A DNA stretch of 64,000 bases from Pseudomonas saliphila. GTDB taxonomy: Bacteria; Pseudomonadota; Gammaproteobacteria; Pseudomonadales; Pseudomonadaceae. The stretch covers positions 1 through 64,000 of the forward strand of contig NZ_VTVA01000011.1 of NCBI RefSeq assembly GCF_008638345.1, read 5' to 3'. The notes under the pieces were generated by a model. That model saw only the letters and a list, made by a program, of their open reading frames with translations, had not been told where the DNA came from and made no database searches. Made by a program: the position numbers and the translations under genes. Within the stretch, counting starts at the first letter, position 1. Each line of letters begins with the position of its first letter. Positions 8,402 to 17,314 of this stretch are shown one piece after another.

Positions 8402-9877
8402 TCAGGGCAGACGGCTCACCAGTTCAACGCGACGGTTCTGTGTTCGGCCTTCTTCGGTGGTATTGCTGGCCAGTGGCGCATAGGGACCCATACCCGCCGA
8501 GTGCAAGCGCCCGGCAGCTACGCCGTAGTCCTTGACCAGCGCCTGGACCACAGATTCTGCACGCTCAGCTGACAGCCGCAGATTGAGCTCGAGCGAACCC
8601 ACATCATCGGTATGCCCGACCACATAAAATTGCAGCGCGGGATAGTCATTCAGTAGCTCGGCAACCGACTCCAGAGCAGGTTTGGACTCCGGTCTGATGG
8701 TCGACTTGCCGGTGTCGAACAACACCCCTTCTATTGAAGCCTTGCCGGATTCCTCAAGCTCGGTATGCAGCAGGTCCGAATCCACAGCAACCAGGCCCAT
8801 CTCGATGGGACCTGTTTCGATAATGGCCTGCTGCACGGCGGTATCGCCCCGGTATTCGCCAATAAACAGAGCGATATAGGCTTGGCCTTTTACTGTGTCG
8901 CGTCGGGCCACCAGATAATGCGGGTCACGATAATAGTTATAGACGTTGCCGGTATTGGCGATGAGTGCGCCAAGGGCGCGGATTTCAGTGGAATTGCCAC
9001 AGGCGTCCCGTGAGCATTCGTAAAGGATTTCAAATCCCGCATCCGCCAGGGCGGAGGTGTAATTGCGGTACACCTTGAGGGTCGACACCTTGGTCAGTTC
9101 GTAGAAATGCCGGGTAAGCTCGCCGGTCAGGTCGATCTTTTCGAACTCGTCGACATTGCGCGCAGCCGTGACAACACTCACGGGAATGCTGAAATGCTCA
9201 TAGTCACTGTGGGTGCGTTCGCGAATGCGTGCCCCCGGATAGCGCGAGAGCAAGGCATGATCACGCGCCCGCTGGGCTGGTGTTATGACGGCGATCTCGG
9301 TATCAAGGTCGCGTGGCTGGTCGAGATAGCTCAGATCGATGCTGATCAGATCGTCCCGTACCTGGGATTCCTCGATGATCACCTGTTGGACCGCAGCCTC
9401 ACCGTCGTCGCCACCAATGAACAAGGCCAGATGAGCTTTGCCTCCATCGGCTTCGGCGAGGATGTAATAGGGATCTTGCCAGAAGGTAAACACGCTATTG
9501 CTGATGGCCAGCTTCCCGCCGAGATCCTGTATCTGACGCTGATTGCCGCATTCATCGCCGCTGCATTCGAACAGAATATTCATGCCGGCACGCTCGATCG
9601 CCGCCTTGTAGTTCTGATATACCTTCAACGTCGAGGTGTTGCGGATGCGGTAGGTATGTCGGGTCATGTCGCCGATCAGCGTCAGTTCCGGAAAGTCCAT
9701 ACTGGCGGCTTCGGGCGGCAGGCCGGTCGGTAAGGAAAACCGTTCAAAGCTGACCTGTTGGTGATTGGTCGCCCGGGCTTCAGGGAAGCGACTCAGAAGG
9801 GGATGGTCAGGCGATTTTGCGACAGCACACATCGGCGCAGCAATCAGAATCAGGGTCAACACGGCGTAGCGAAACAT
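8402..9877 (-). CDS. OmpA-family protein with duplicated DUF4892-like domain
   Basis: Cell-envelope protein of 491 residues. The start is the ATG at 9877 (AAGGAT upstream), giving a signal peptide ending AVA|KSP; a longer frame to 9922 is possible but buries the signal. Two homologous ~185-residue modules follow, beginning DHPLLSRFP (about residue 24) and DHALLSRYP (about 208). Both share TLKVYxNY and a paired-cysteine segment (ECSGDECGN / ECSRDACGN) and match the DUF4892 type. The C-terminal ~110 residues are an OmpA peptidoglycan-binding domain (FDTGKSTIRP, GHTDDVGS, LSAERAESV, NRRVELV). A single DUF4892 followed by OmpA is the usual arrangement, so the internal duplication is notable. Function beyond peptidoglycan anchoring is unknown. 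Confidence 0.85.
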   Translation of the reverse strand: MFRYAVLTLILIAAPMCAVAKSPDHPLLSRFPEARATNHQQVSFERFSLPTGLPPEAASMDFPELTLIGDMTRHTYRIRNTSTLKVYQNYKAAIERAGMNILFECSGDECGNQRQIQDLGGKLAISNSVFTFWQDPYYILAEADGGKAHLALFIGGDDGEAAVQQVIIEESQVRDDLISIDLSYLDQPRDLDTEIAVITPAQRARDHALLSRYPGARIRERTHSDYEHFSIPVSVVTAARNVDEFEKIDLTGELTRHFYELTKVSTLKVYRNYTSALADAGFEILYECSRDACGNSTEIRALGALIANTGNVYNYYRDPHYLVARRDTVKGQAYIALFIGEYRGDTAVQQAIIETGPIEMGLVAVDSDLLHTELEESGKASIEGVLFDTGKSTIRPESKPALESVAELLNDYPALQFYVVGHTDDVGSLELNLRLSAERAESVVQALVKDYGVAAGRLHSAGMGPYAPLASNTTEEGRTQNRRVELVSRLP

Positions 9878-10142
9878 GAGGCTATATCCTTGGGCGAAAC
9901 ATTCCTGGGATGTCGGGCTCACCTACAGCATGCTCCGGAGGGAGCGGGGCCGCGAAAAGTCCATTGCATTGGCTAGGGAAGCGGCTGCTGAATGCATCGG
10001 ATCACCCGGAACTGACAGCCGAAAGCCTTGAATAGTTCCGCTGGTGGCTGCGACACCAATTGTCGTGGTCGGGCCTGATACTATTCGCCCATTAACACAG
10101 CCGTGCAACATCGCCGGCCGTACAGCATGTTACGGAGTATTG

Positions 10143-13100
10143 ATGCAGCATACTGAGCCGCTGGTATCAGGTCTGATGATTATTCACGGCAACCGCCTGG
10201 AGTCGCTTCGCCAGCTGGTGGTCAGCTGGGTAGCGGGTCATCCGCTGCGACCGCTCGAAAACGAAGTGGTGCTGGTGCAGAGCAATGGTATTGCTCAATG
10301 GCTCAAGCAGGCACTGGCGGCGGATGTAACGGATGATGATACCAGCGGTTGCGGTATTGCGGCGGCGTTTGATGTGCAGCTGCCGGCACGTTTTCTGTGG
10401 CAGGCCTATCGCAGCGTGCTGGGGGCCGAAGCGGTCCCCACCACGTCGCCGCTGGACAAGGCGCCGCTGACCTGGCGGCTGATGCGCCTGCTGCCAGCGC
10501 TGGTCGATCGTCCTGACTTCGAACCGCTGCAGCGATTTCTGGCTGACGACGATGACTGCCGCAAGCGCTATCAGCTTGCAGAGCGTCTGGCAGACCTGTT
10601 CGACCAATATCAGGTATACCGCGCCGACTGGCTGGCCGACTGGGCGGCAGGGCGAGACCAGATCCGCCATGCGCGCGAAGGCATCAAGCAACTCGAACCA
10701 GCTGATCGCTGGCAGCCGGCGCTGTGGCGCGCCTTGCTGGAAGATGTTGGTGCCGCGCGCCTGGCCGATAGCCGCGCCGGCATCCATCCGCGCTTCGTCG
10801 AGGCCTTGCACGCCGCAACCGAGCGACCTGCCGGTTTACCACGCCGGGTGATCGTATTCGGTATTTCTTCCCTGCCAGCACAATACCTTGAAGCCCTGGC
10901 GGCCGTCGGGCGCTTCAGCCAGGTGCTGCTGTGTGTACTCAATCCCTGTCAGCATCACTGGGGCGACATCGTCGGCGACCAGGATCTGCTGCGCCATGAA
11001 TATCAACGGCAACAACGGCGCCCTGGTACACCGGCGCAGCTGGACGAGTACAGCCTGCATCAGCATGCGCACCCGCTGCTTGCTGCCTGGGGCAAACAGG
11101 GTAGGGACTATATCAATCTGCTCGACAGTCATGATGACCGCGCCAGCTATGAAGCGCAGTTCACTGGACTCAACGGCGGCCGCATCGACCTGTTCGACAC
11201 GCCGGATACCGATCACCTGCTGGGCCAGCTGCAGGACGATATTCTCGACCTGCGGCCACTGGCGGAAACGCGGGCGTTATGGCCGGTAGTCGATCCGGCG
11301 ACCGACCAATCCCTGCGCTTTCACCTGGGCCACAGTCCGCAGCGCGAGGTCGAGATCCTCCACGATCAGTTGCTCGCCTGGTTCAACGAAGACCGCAGCC
11401 TGCGTCCCCGCGATATCATCGTCATGGTCCCGGATGTAAACGCTTATGCACCGCATATCCTCGCGGTGTTCGGTCAATACGGCGTTGAGGACCAGCGCTT
11501 CATCCCCTTCACACTGGCCGATCAGGGCCAGCGGGGGATTGATCCGCTACTGATTGCGCTGGAGCACCTGCTTCGGTTGCCCGAGAGCCGGCTGCCGGTC
11601 AGCGAAGTGCTGGATCTGCTGGATGTGCCGGCGTTGCGGCAACGCTTTGCTATCCATGAAAGCGACCTGCCCACGCTGCGGCGCTGGATCGAAGGCGCCG
11701 GCATTCGCTGGGGGCTCGATGCCGAGCGTCGGGCCGAACTCGGGTTGCCCAAGGGACTGCACGCCAATACCTGGCGGTTCGGCCTGCGCCGGATGCTGTT
11801 GGGGTATGCGGTCGGTACTGGCGATCCCTGCGGTGATATCGAGCCCTATGACGAAATAGGCGGTCTGGATGCGGCTCTGATTGGCCCACTGGTAGAGCTG
11901 CTCGATACGCTGGATCGCAGCAGCAGGCAACTGGCCGGGCAGGCCAGTTGTGCGCAATGGGGAGAGCGTTTCCGCAGTCTGCTTGAGGATTTCTTTGCCG
12001 CCGACACCGAACGCGACCAGCGTCTGCTGACCCAGCTCCAGGAAGGGCTCGATGGCTGGCTGGAACTCTGTGAGAGCGTGGCGCTGGAAGATGCGTTGCC
12101 ACTCAACGTCGCCCGCGAAGCCTGGCTCGGCGCGGTCGAACAGAGTCAGCTGAGCCAGCGCTTTCTGGCGGGTGCCGTCAACTTCTGCACGCTGATGCCA
12201 ATGCGCGCAATCCCGTTCCGGCGTATCTGCCTGCTGGGCATGAATGATGGCGATTATCCGCGCGCGCAGCCGCCGCTGGATTTCGATCTGATGGGGCGCG
12301 ACTACCGGCCCGGCGACCGTTCACGTCGGGAGGATGACCGTTACCTGCTGCTGGAGGCACTGTTGTCCGCCCGCGAACGGCTGTACATAAGCTGGATCGG
12401 GCACAGCATTCGCGATAACAGCGAGCGTCCCGCCTCGGTGCTGGTCGGGCAACTGCGGGATCACCTGCAGTCGGGCTGGCGCCTGGTCGAGCAGGGCGAT
12501 CTGCTTGATGCATTGACCATCCAACATCCGCTGCAGCCCTTCAGCAAGCGCTACTTCCAGCAAGATAGCAGGCTGTTCAGCTACGCCAGCGAATGGCTGC
12601 CGATGCATGAGGCCCCCTCCGAAGCGCAGACCGATACGGCGTTGCCGGCGATGCCGCCCGAAGCGCCTATCGAGCTTGAGGCGCTGCAACGCTTCCTGCG
12701 TAACCCGGTCGCGCATTTCTTCAGTGCCCGGCTCAAGGTATTTCTCGATGACCGCACCGAGAACCTGATCGATCATGAGCCCTTCGCCCTGGATGGACTG
12801 CAGAATTATCACTTGAGCCAGACGATTCTGGAGCTGAGCCAGCGGCTCGAACCGGAGGTGGATATTGACCAGGCCTTGCAAGGATTCGCCACCCGGCTCA
12901 AGGGCCAGGGCCAGTTTCCGCTGGCCGGGTTCGGCGAGATCGCGGCCAGCGAACTGTTAGCGCCACTGGCTGATCAGTTGCGCCGTTACCAAGCCCTGTG
13001 CGCCGGCTGGGGCGCCGTGCAGGAGACGCCGTTGCCCTTGCACGGTCAGCACGCTGCGCTGCACCTGGCCAGCTGGCTGAGCGGATTGCGCGGTGCGCTG

Positions 13101-13634
13101 CATGGAAGTGCGCTGGCGCGGATTCGCCTGGCGCCAGGCAGGGTTCTTGACAGGAAAACCAATGGGCCGAACTGGCGCAAACTGCTGGCGGACTGGACCA
13201 CCCACGTGGTTGCCTGCGCCAGCGGCTACGACCTGCACAGCTATGTGGTGGCAGGAGATGCCACCATGCACTTCAAACCGGTGCCGAAGGATCAGGCAAC
13301 AACAGTATTGGGTGTCTGGCTCGAAGACTATCAGGCCGGGCTGGAACGGCCCTTGCCCTGCGCACCCGAAGCGGCCTTTGCCTGGCTCAAGGGCCTGGCC
13401 AAAAAGGATGAGGCGCTTGCCGCAGGCGAGGCCGTCAAGGCCTACGAGGGCAACTGGAAATCACCTGGCGAAGTGGGCAAGAGCGCGGTACTGCAGCGCC
13501 AGTATCCGAATTTTGCCAGCCTCAGCCTGAACGGCGAGTTCGCGCTGTATTCCGAGCGGCTGTATGCCCCCCTGGTGCAGGCCAGCCTGGATAAGCTGGT
13601 CACGCTTGTCGAACCGATGGAGGAAACGGCATGA
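10143..13634 (+). CDS. recC: Exonuclease V (RecBCD) subunit RecC
   Basis: Subunit of the RecBCD helicase-nuclease that processes double-strand breaks; RecC holds the complex together and reads Chi. The start is the ATG at 10143, with CGGAG at 10133-10137, giving 1163 residues, close to other pseudomonad RecC. The protein begins with the family's typical MIIHGNRLESLRQLV after a short lead, has the helicase-like but ATPase-dead fold (e.g. VQSNGIAQWLKQAL), and the central RICLLGMNDGDYPR and SRREDDRYLLLEALLSARE segments. The recB ATG overlaps its stop codon (ATGA at 13631-13634). Confidence 0.96.
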   Translation: MQHTEPLVSGLMIIHGNRLESLRQLVVSWVAGHPLRPLENEVVLVQSNGIAQWLKQALAADVTDDDTSGCGIAAAFDVQLPARFLWQAYRSVLGAEAVPTTSPLDKAPLTWRLMRLLPALVDRPDFEPLQRFLADDDDCRKRYQLAERLADLFDQYQVYRADWLADWAAGRDQIRHAREGIKQLEPADRWQPALWRALLEDVGAARLADSRAGIHPRFVEALHAATERPAGLPRRVIVFGISSLPAQYLEALAAVGRFSQVLLCVLNPCQHHWGDIVGDQDLLRHEYQRQQRRPGTPAQLDEYSLHQHAHPLLAAWGKQGRDYINLLDSHDDRASYEAQFTGLNGGRIDLFDTPDTDHLLGQLQDDILDLRPLAETRALWPVVDPATDQSLRFHLGHSPQREVEILHDQLLAWFNEDRSLRPRDIIVMVPDVNAYAPHILAVFGQYGVEDQRFIPFTLADQGQRGIDPLLIALEHLLRLPESRLPVSEVLDLLDVPALRQRFAIHESDLPTLRRWIEGAGIRWGLDAERRAELGLPKGLHANTWRFGLRRMLLGYAVGTGDPCGDIEPYDEIGGLDAALIGPLVELLDTLDRSSRQLAGQASCAQWGERFRSLLEDFFAADTERDQRLLTQLQEGLDGWLELCESVALEDALPLNVAREAWLGAVEQSQLSQRFLAGAVNFCTLMPMRAIPFRRICLLGMNDGDYPRAQPPLDFDLMGRDYRPGDRSRREDDRYLLLEALLSARERLYISWIGHSIRDNSERPASVLVGQLRDHLQSGWRLVEQGDLLDALTIQHPLQPFSKRYFQQDSRLFSYASEWLPMHEAPSEAQTDTALPAMPPEAPIELEALQRFLRNPVAHFFSARLKVFLDDRTENLIDHEPFALDGLQNYHLSQTILELSQRLEPEVDIDQALQGFATRLKGQGQFPLAGFGEIAASELLAPLADQLRRYQALCAGWGAVQETPLPLHGQHAALHLASWLSGLRGALHGSALARIRLAPGRVLDRKTNGPNWRKLLADWTTHVVACASGYDLHSYVVAGDATMHFKPVPKDQATTVLGVWLEDYQAGLERPLPCAPEAAFAWLKGLAKKDEALAAGEAVKAYEGNWKSPGEVGKSAVLQRQYPNFASLSLNGEFALYSERLYAPLVQASLDKLVTLVEPMEETA

Positions 13635-16600
13635 GCACGGATGCGCGCCCACTGGCGCTGCGTTTCCCCCTGCGCGGGAGCCGGCTGATCGAGGCCAGCG
13701 CCGGTACCGGCAAGACCTTTACCATCTCCGCGCTGTATCTGCGACTGGTCCTCGGCCATGGAGGCAGCGAAGCAGGCCTGGGTCGCGAGCTGCTGCCACC
13801 GGAAATCCTGGTCGTGACCTTTACCGATGCGGCAACGCGCGAGCTGCGTGATCGTATTCGTGCCCGGCTGGTCGAAGCGGCGCAGGCATTTCGGGGTGAA
13901 CTGACCGGAGCTGACGCGGTACTGCAGAGTCTGCTGGATGATTACGCCGCAGCGGATTGGCCGGCCTGTGCGCGCCGGTTGGACATTGCCGCGCAGTGGA
14001 TGGATCAAGCCGCCGTCTCGACCATTCACAGCTGGTGTCAGCGCATGCTGCGCGAGCATGCCTTCGATAGCGGCAGCCTGTTTTCCCAGCAGCTGGAGAC
14101 CGATCACAGTGAATTGCTGGCCGAGGTGGTGCGCGATTATTGGCGGCAGCAGTGCTATAGCCTCAGCGCCGGTGCGTTGAGCTGGGTGCGCCAGTTCTGG
14201 GGCGAGCCTGATCATCTGATTTCGCAGGTCAAAGCCTTGTTTCAGGAGTCGCTGGAGCATTCCGGACAACCGCTGGATGAGCTGATAGTACCGGTGTTGG
14301 CCCAGGCCGAAGAGCGTCTGGCGCAATTAAAAGCGCCCTGGGCTGCCTGGGTCGATGAGCTGGAGTCGCTGCTTGATAAGGCGGTGGATGCCGGCTATGT
14401 GGACAAGCGCAAGGTGCAGAAACGCTACTACGCGCCCTGGTGCGAGAAGCTGCGCGGTTGGGCCGGCGATGCGCCGATGCAGTTGCTGGATCTGCCGGAC
14501 GCAGCCTGGAAACGTCTGTGCCATGACGGGCTTGCTGAAGCCTGGAAGAGCGGCGACGTGCCAGCGCATCCTGCGCTGGATGCGCTGGCCACGTTGCAGG
14601 CCGATCTTCAGGCGTTACCCAATCCCAGACAGACCGCGCTGCGTCACGCGGCTGCCTGGATCCGCCAACGGTTCGAGCAGGAAAAACGCCGCCGCGCCGA
14701 GATGGGTTTCGATGACATGCTGGTCCGTCTCGATGTCGCCTTGCATGGCGCCAATGGCGAGCGACTGGCGGACGTCATCCGCCGACAGTTTCCGGTGGCT
14801 CTAATCGATGAGTTTCAGGATACCGATCCGCTGCAGTACCGGATCTTCGATCGAGTGTACCGGGTAACGGATAACGATCCGGCGTACGGATTGTTTCTGA
14901 TTGGGGATCCGAAGCAGGCGATCTATGCGTTTCGCGGGGCGGACATCCATACCTACTTGCAGGCGAAAAAAGCCACCGCTGGACGCCACGAGAATCTGGA
15001 CACCAACTTCCGCTCCAGCCACTCGATGGTCAAAGCGGTCAACCGGGTGTTCAACCTTGCCGAGCAGCGCCCGGATGGCCGCGGCGCCTTTCTGTTTGCC
15101 GACGGCGATGAGCGGCCGTTGCCCTTCATTGAAGTTGCGGCCAAGGGCCGTCCGGAAGTCTGGACTGTGGGGCAGGAAACGCCGGCAGCGCTGACCGCCT
15201 GGCAGCTGTCCAGCGAAGAGCCGCTGGCCGGTGGCGCCTATCAGCAGCAAATGGCGGCGCGCTGCGCCAGCGAGATGGTCCGCTTGCTCAATCTGGGTCA
15301 GCAGAATCAGGCGGGTTTCCTGCATCCGGAGCATGGCATGCGCGCCCTGCGACCCGCTGACATGGCGGTGCTGGTAAGGAGTTTCCGTGAGGCACAGGCA
15401 ATACGCAGTGAGCTGGCGGCACGTGGCGTGCGCAGCGTCTATCTGTCGGACAAGGACTCGGTGCTGGCCACCGGCGAGGCGACGGACGTGCTGCGCTGGC
15501 TGCGCGCCTGCGCCGAGCCGGATAACGACCGTCTGCTGCGCGCGGCACTGGCCAGCGCGACGCTAGGTCTGACCTGGACGGTACTGGACGAGCTGAACCA
15601 GGATGAACGCATCTGGGAGCAGCGGGTATTCCAGTTCCGCGACTACCGTCGGGTCTGGCTGCGCCAGGGCGTGCTGCCGATGCTGCGCAGGCTCATCCAT
15701 GACTTTGACTTGCCGGCGCGTCTGCTGGCTGAAAGTGACGGTGAGCGGCGTCTGACCAATCTGCTGCATCTGGCTGAGCTGCTGCAACAGGCCTCCCGCG
15801 AGCTGGACGGCGAGCAGGCACTGGTGCGCCATCTGGCCGAGCTGCTGGCCAACCCCTCTGCCAATGCCTCGGATGAACAAATCCTGCGCCTGGAAAGCGA
15901 TGCAGCCTTGGTCAAGGTGGTGACCATTCACAAGTCCAAAGGCCTGGAATACCCGCTGGTGTTCCTGCCCTTCATCTGTGGCGTCAGGCCCGTCAATAAG
16001 GACGCGCCGGTACGCCTGCATGACGGCGACACCGCGAAGCTGATACTCGAGCCGACGGACGAGGACGTGAAGCAGGCCGATGCCGAACGCCTCGCCGAAG
16101 ATCTGCGCTTGCTGTATGTCGCGCTGACCCGTGCGCGGCATGCCTGCTGGCTGGGGATGGCAGATATCAAACACGGCAGCGCCAAGACCTCGATCCTGCA
16201 CCGTTCGGCTGTAGGACAATTACTCAATGACGGTCAGCCGCTGGCGGATTCCGCCGCTCTTACCGGCTTGCTGGCGCAGTGGAGCGCGCCGGGCATCGTC
16301 GAGACGCTGGCGGCGCCATCGGCCTTCGATGAAACCTTCCAGCCCGTGACGGGGCCTGAGCCGGAACTGCATGCCCGACATACGCAGCGCCGCGCGGCCG
16401 AGCATTGGTGGATAGCCTCATACAGTGCCCTGCGCCCGGACGACAAGGTGCTGCAGCGCACCCGCTCGGATGATGCCGCACCGGACAGCCCGGCGGCGCA
16501 GAAGGCCACCGATGATGACCGGCGTTCGGTCTTCGTGCCGCTAAGTGCGGGGGAGGTGGCAACCATTCATCGCTTCCCGCGCGGCCCCGGGCCCGGCACT

Positions 16601-17314
16601 TTCCTGCACGGGCTGCTTGAGCTGGCGGGCATGGAAGGTTTCGACAAGTTGGCGACCGCAAGCGCCTGTGAACCCTTGCTGCGCCCGCGCTGCGTGCGCC
16701 GTGGCTGGGAGCTGTGGACGGCGCCTCTGGCCGAGTGGCTGAGCGGGTTGATCAAGCGACGCTGGCCGTTGCCGGAAACTGAAGCGCTGAGTCTGGCAGG
16801 GCTGGCGCCCGAGCAGTATCAAGTCGAGATGGAGTTCCTGTTTGCCGCCAGCCGGGTGGATGGCCAGCAGCTGGATGCGCTGGTTCAGGCCCACGTGCTG
16901 CCCGGCCAGCCGCGCGCGCCGCTGGCGCCGGAGCGGCTCAACGGTCTGTTCAAGGGCTACATCGACCTGGTGTGTGAGCATGATTCGCGCTACTACGTGG
17001 TCGATTACAAATCCAACTGGCTGGGGCAGGACGAAACGGCTTATACTGAGACGGCGATGGCGTCGGCGGTGCTCGAGCACCGTTACGATCTGCAGTTTGT
17101 CTTCTATCTGCTGGCCCTGCACCGTCAGCTCAAGGCCCGTCTGCCAGGCTATGACTACGACCAGCACGTGGGGGGCGCCGTGTACTGGTTTGTACGGGGC
17201 GCTGCAGCGGATAACGCCGGCATCTGGCATTGCCGCCCGCCGCGCCAGCTCATTGAAGCGCTGGACCGCCTGTTTACCGGTGAAGCCATAGTGCTGGACG
17301 AGGTTCTGTCATGA
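13631..17314 (+). CDS. recB: Exonuclease V (RecBCD) subunit RecB
   Basis: 3'-5' helicase and the nuclease subunit of RecBCD, 1227 residues. Walker A is ASAGTGKTF (about residues 22-30), Walker B is LIDEFQDTD (about 390), the conserved FIGDPKQAIYAFRGAD-type motif follows (here LIGDPKQAIYAFRG), and motif V/VI is TIHKSKGLEYP and LYVALTRAR. The C-terminal nuclease domain carries VVDYKSNW (about residue 1123), in which the Asp and Lys are catalytic. All key residues are present, so it should be active. It is coupled by ATGA overlaps to recC before it and recD after it. Confidence 0.97.
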   Translation: MSTDARPLALRFPLRGSRLIEASAGTGKTFTISALYLRLVLGHGGSEAGLGRELLPPEILVVTFTDAATRELRDRIRARLVEAAQAFRGELTGADAVLQSLLDDYAAADWPACARRLDIAAQWMDQAAVSTIHSWCQRMLREHAFDSGSLFSQQLETDHSELLAEVVRDYWRQQCYSLSAGALSWVRQFWGEPDHLISQVKALFQESLEHSGQPLDELIVPVLAQAEERLAQLKAPWAAWVDELESLLDKAVDAGYVDKRKVQKRYYAPWCEKLRGWAGDAPMQLLDLPDAAWKRLCHDGLAEAWKSGDVPAHPALDALATLQADLQALPNPRQTALRHAAAWIRQRFEQEKRRRAEMGFDDMLVRLDVALHGANGERLADVIRRQFPVALIDEFQDTDPLQYRIFDRVYRVTDNDPAYGLFLIGDPKQAIYAFRGADIHTYLQAKKATAGRHENLDTNFRSSHSMVKAVNRVFNLAEQRPDGRGAFLFADGDERPLPFIEVAAKGRPEVWTVGQETPAALTAWQLSSEEPLAGGAYQQQMAARCASEMVRLLNLGQQNQAGFLHPEHGMRALRPADMAVLVRSFREAQAIRSELAARGVRSVYLSDKDSVLATGEATDVLRWLRACAEPDNDRLLRAALASATLGLTWTVLDELNQDERIWEQRVFQFRDYRRVWLRQGVLPMLRRLIHDFDLPARLLAESDGERRLTNLLHLAELLQQASRELDGEQALVRHLAELLANPSANASDEQILRLESDAALVKVVTIHKSKGLEYPLVFLPFICGVRPVNKDAPVRLHDGDTAKLILEPTDEDVKQADAERLAEDLRLLYVALTRARHACWLGMADIKHGSAKTSILHRSAVGQLLNDGQPLADSAALTGLLAQWSAPGIVETLAAPSAFDETFQPVTGPEPELHARHTQRRAAEHWWIASYSALRPDDKVLQRTRSDDAAPDSPAAQKATDDDRRSVFVPLSAGEVATIHRFPRGPGPGTFLHGLLELAGMEGFDKLATASACEPLLRPRCVRRGWELWTAPLAEWLSGLIKRRWPLPETEALSLAGLAPEQYQVEMEFLFAASRVDGQQLDALVQAHVLPGQPRAPLAPERLNGLFKGYIDLVCEHDSRYYVVDYKSNWLGQDETAYTETAMASAVLEHRYDLQFVFYLLALHRQLKARLPGYDYDQHVGGAVYWFVRGAAADNAGIWHCRPPRQLIEALDRLFTGEAIVLDEVLS

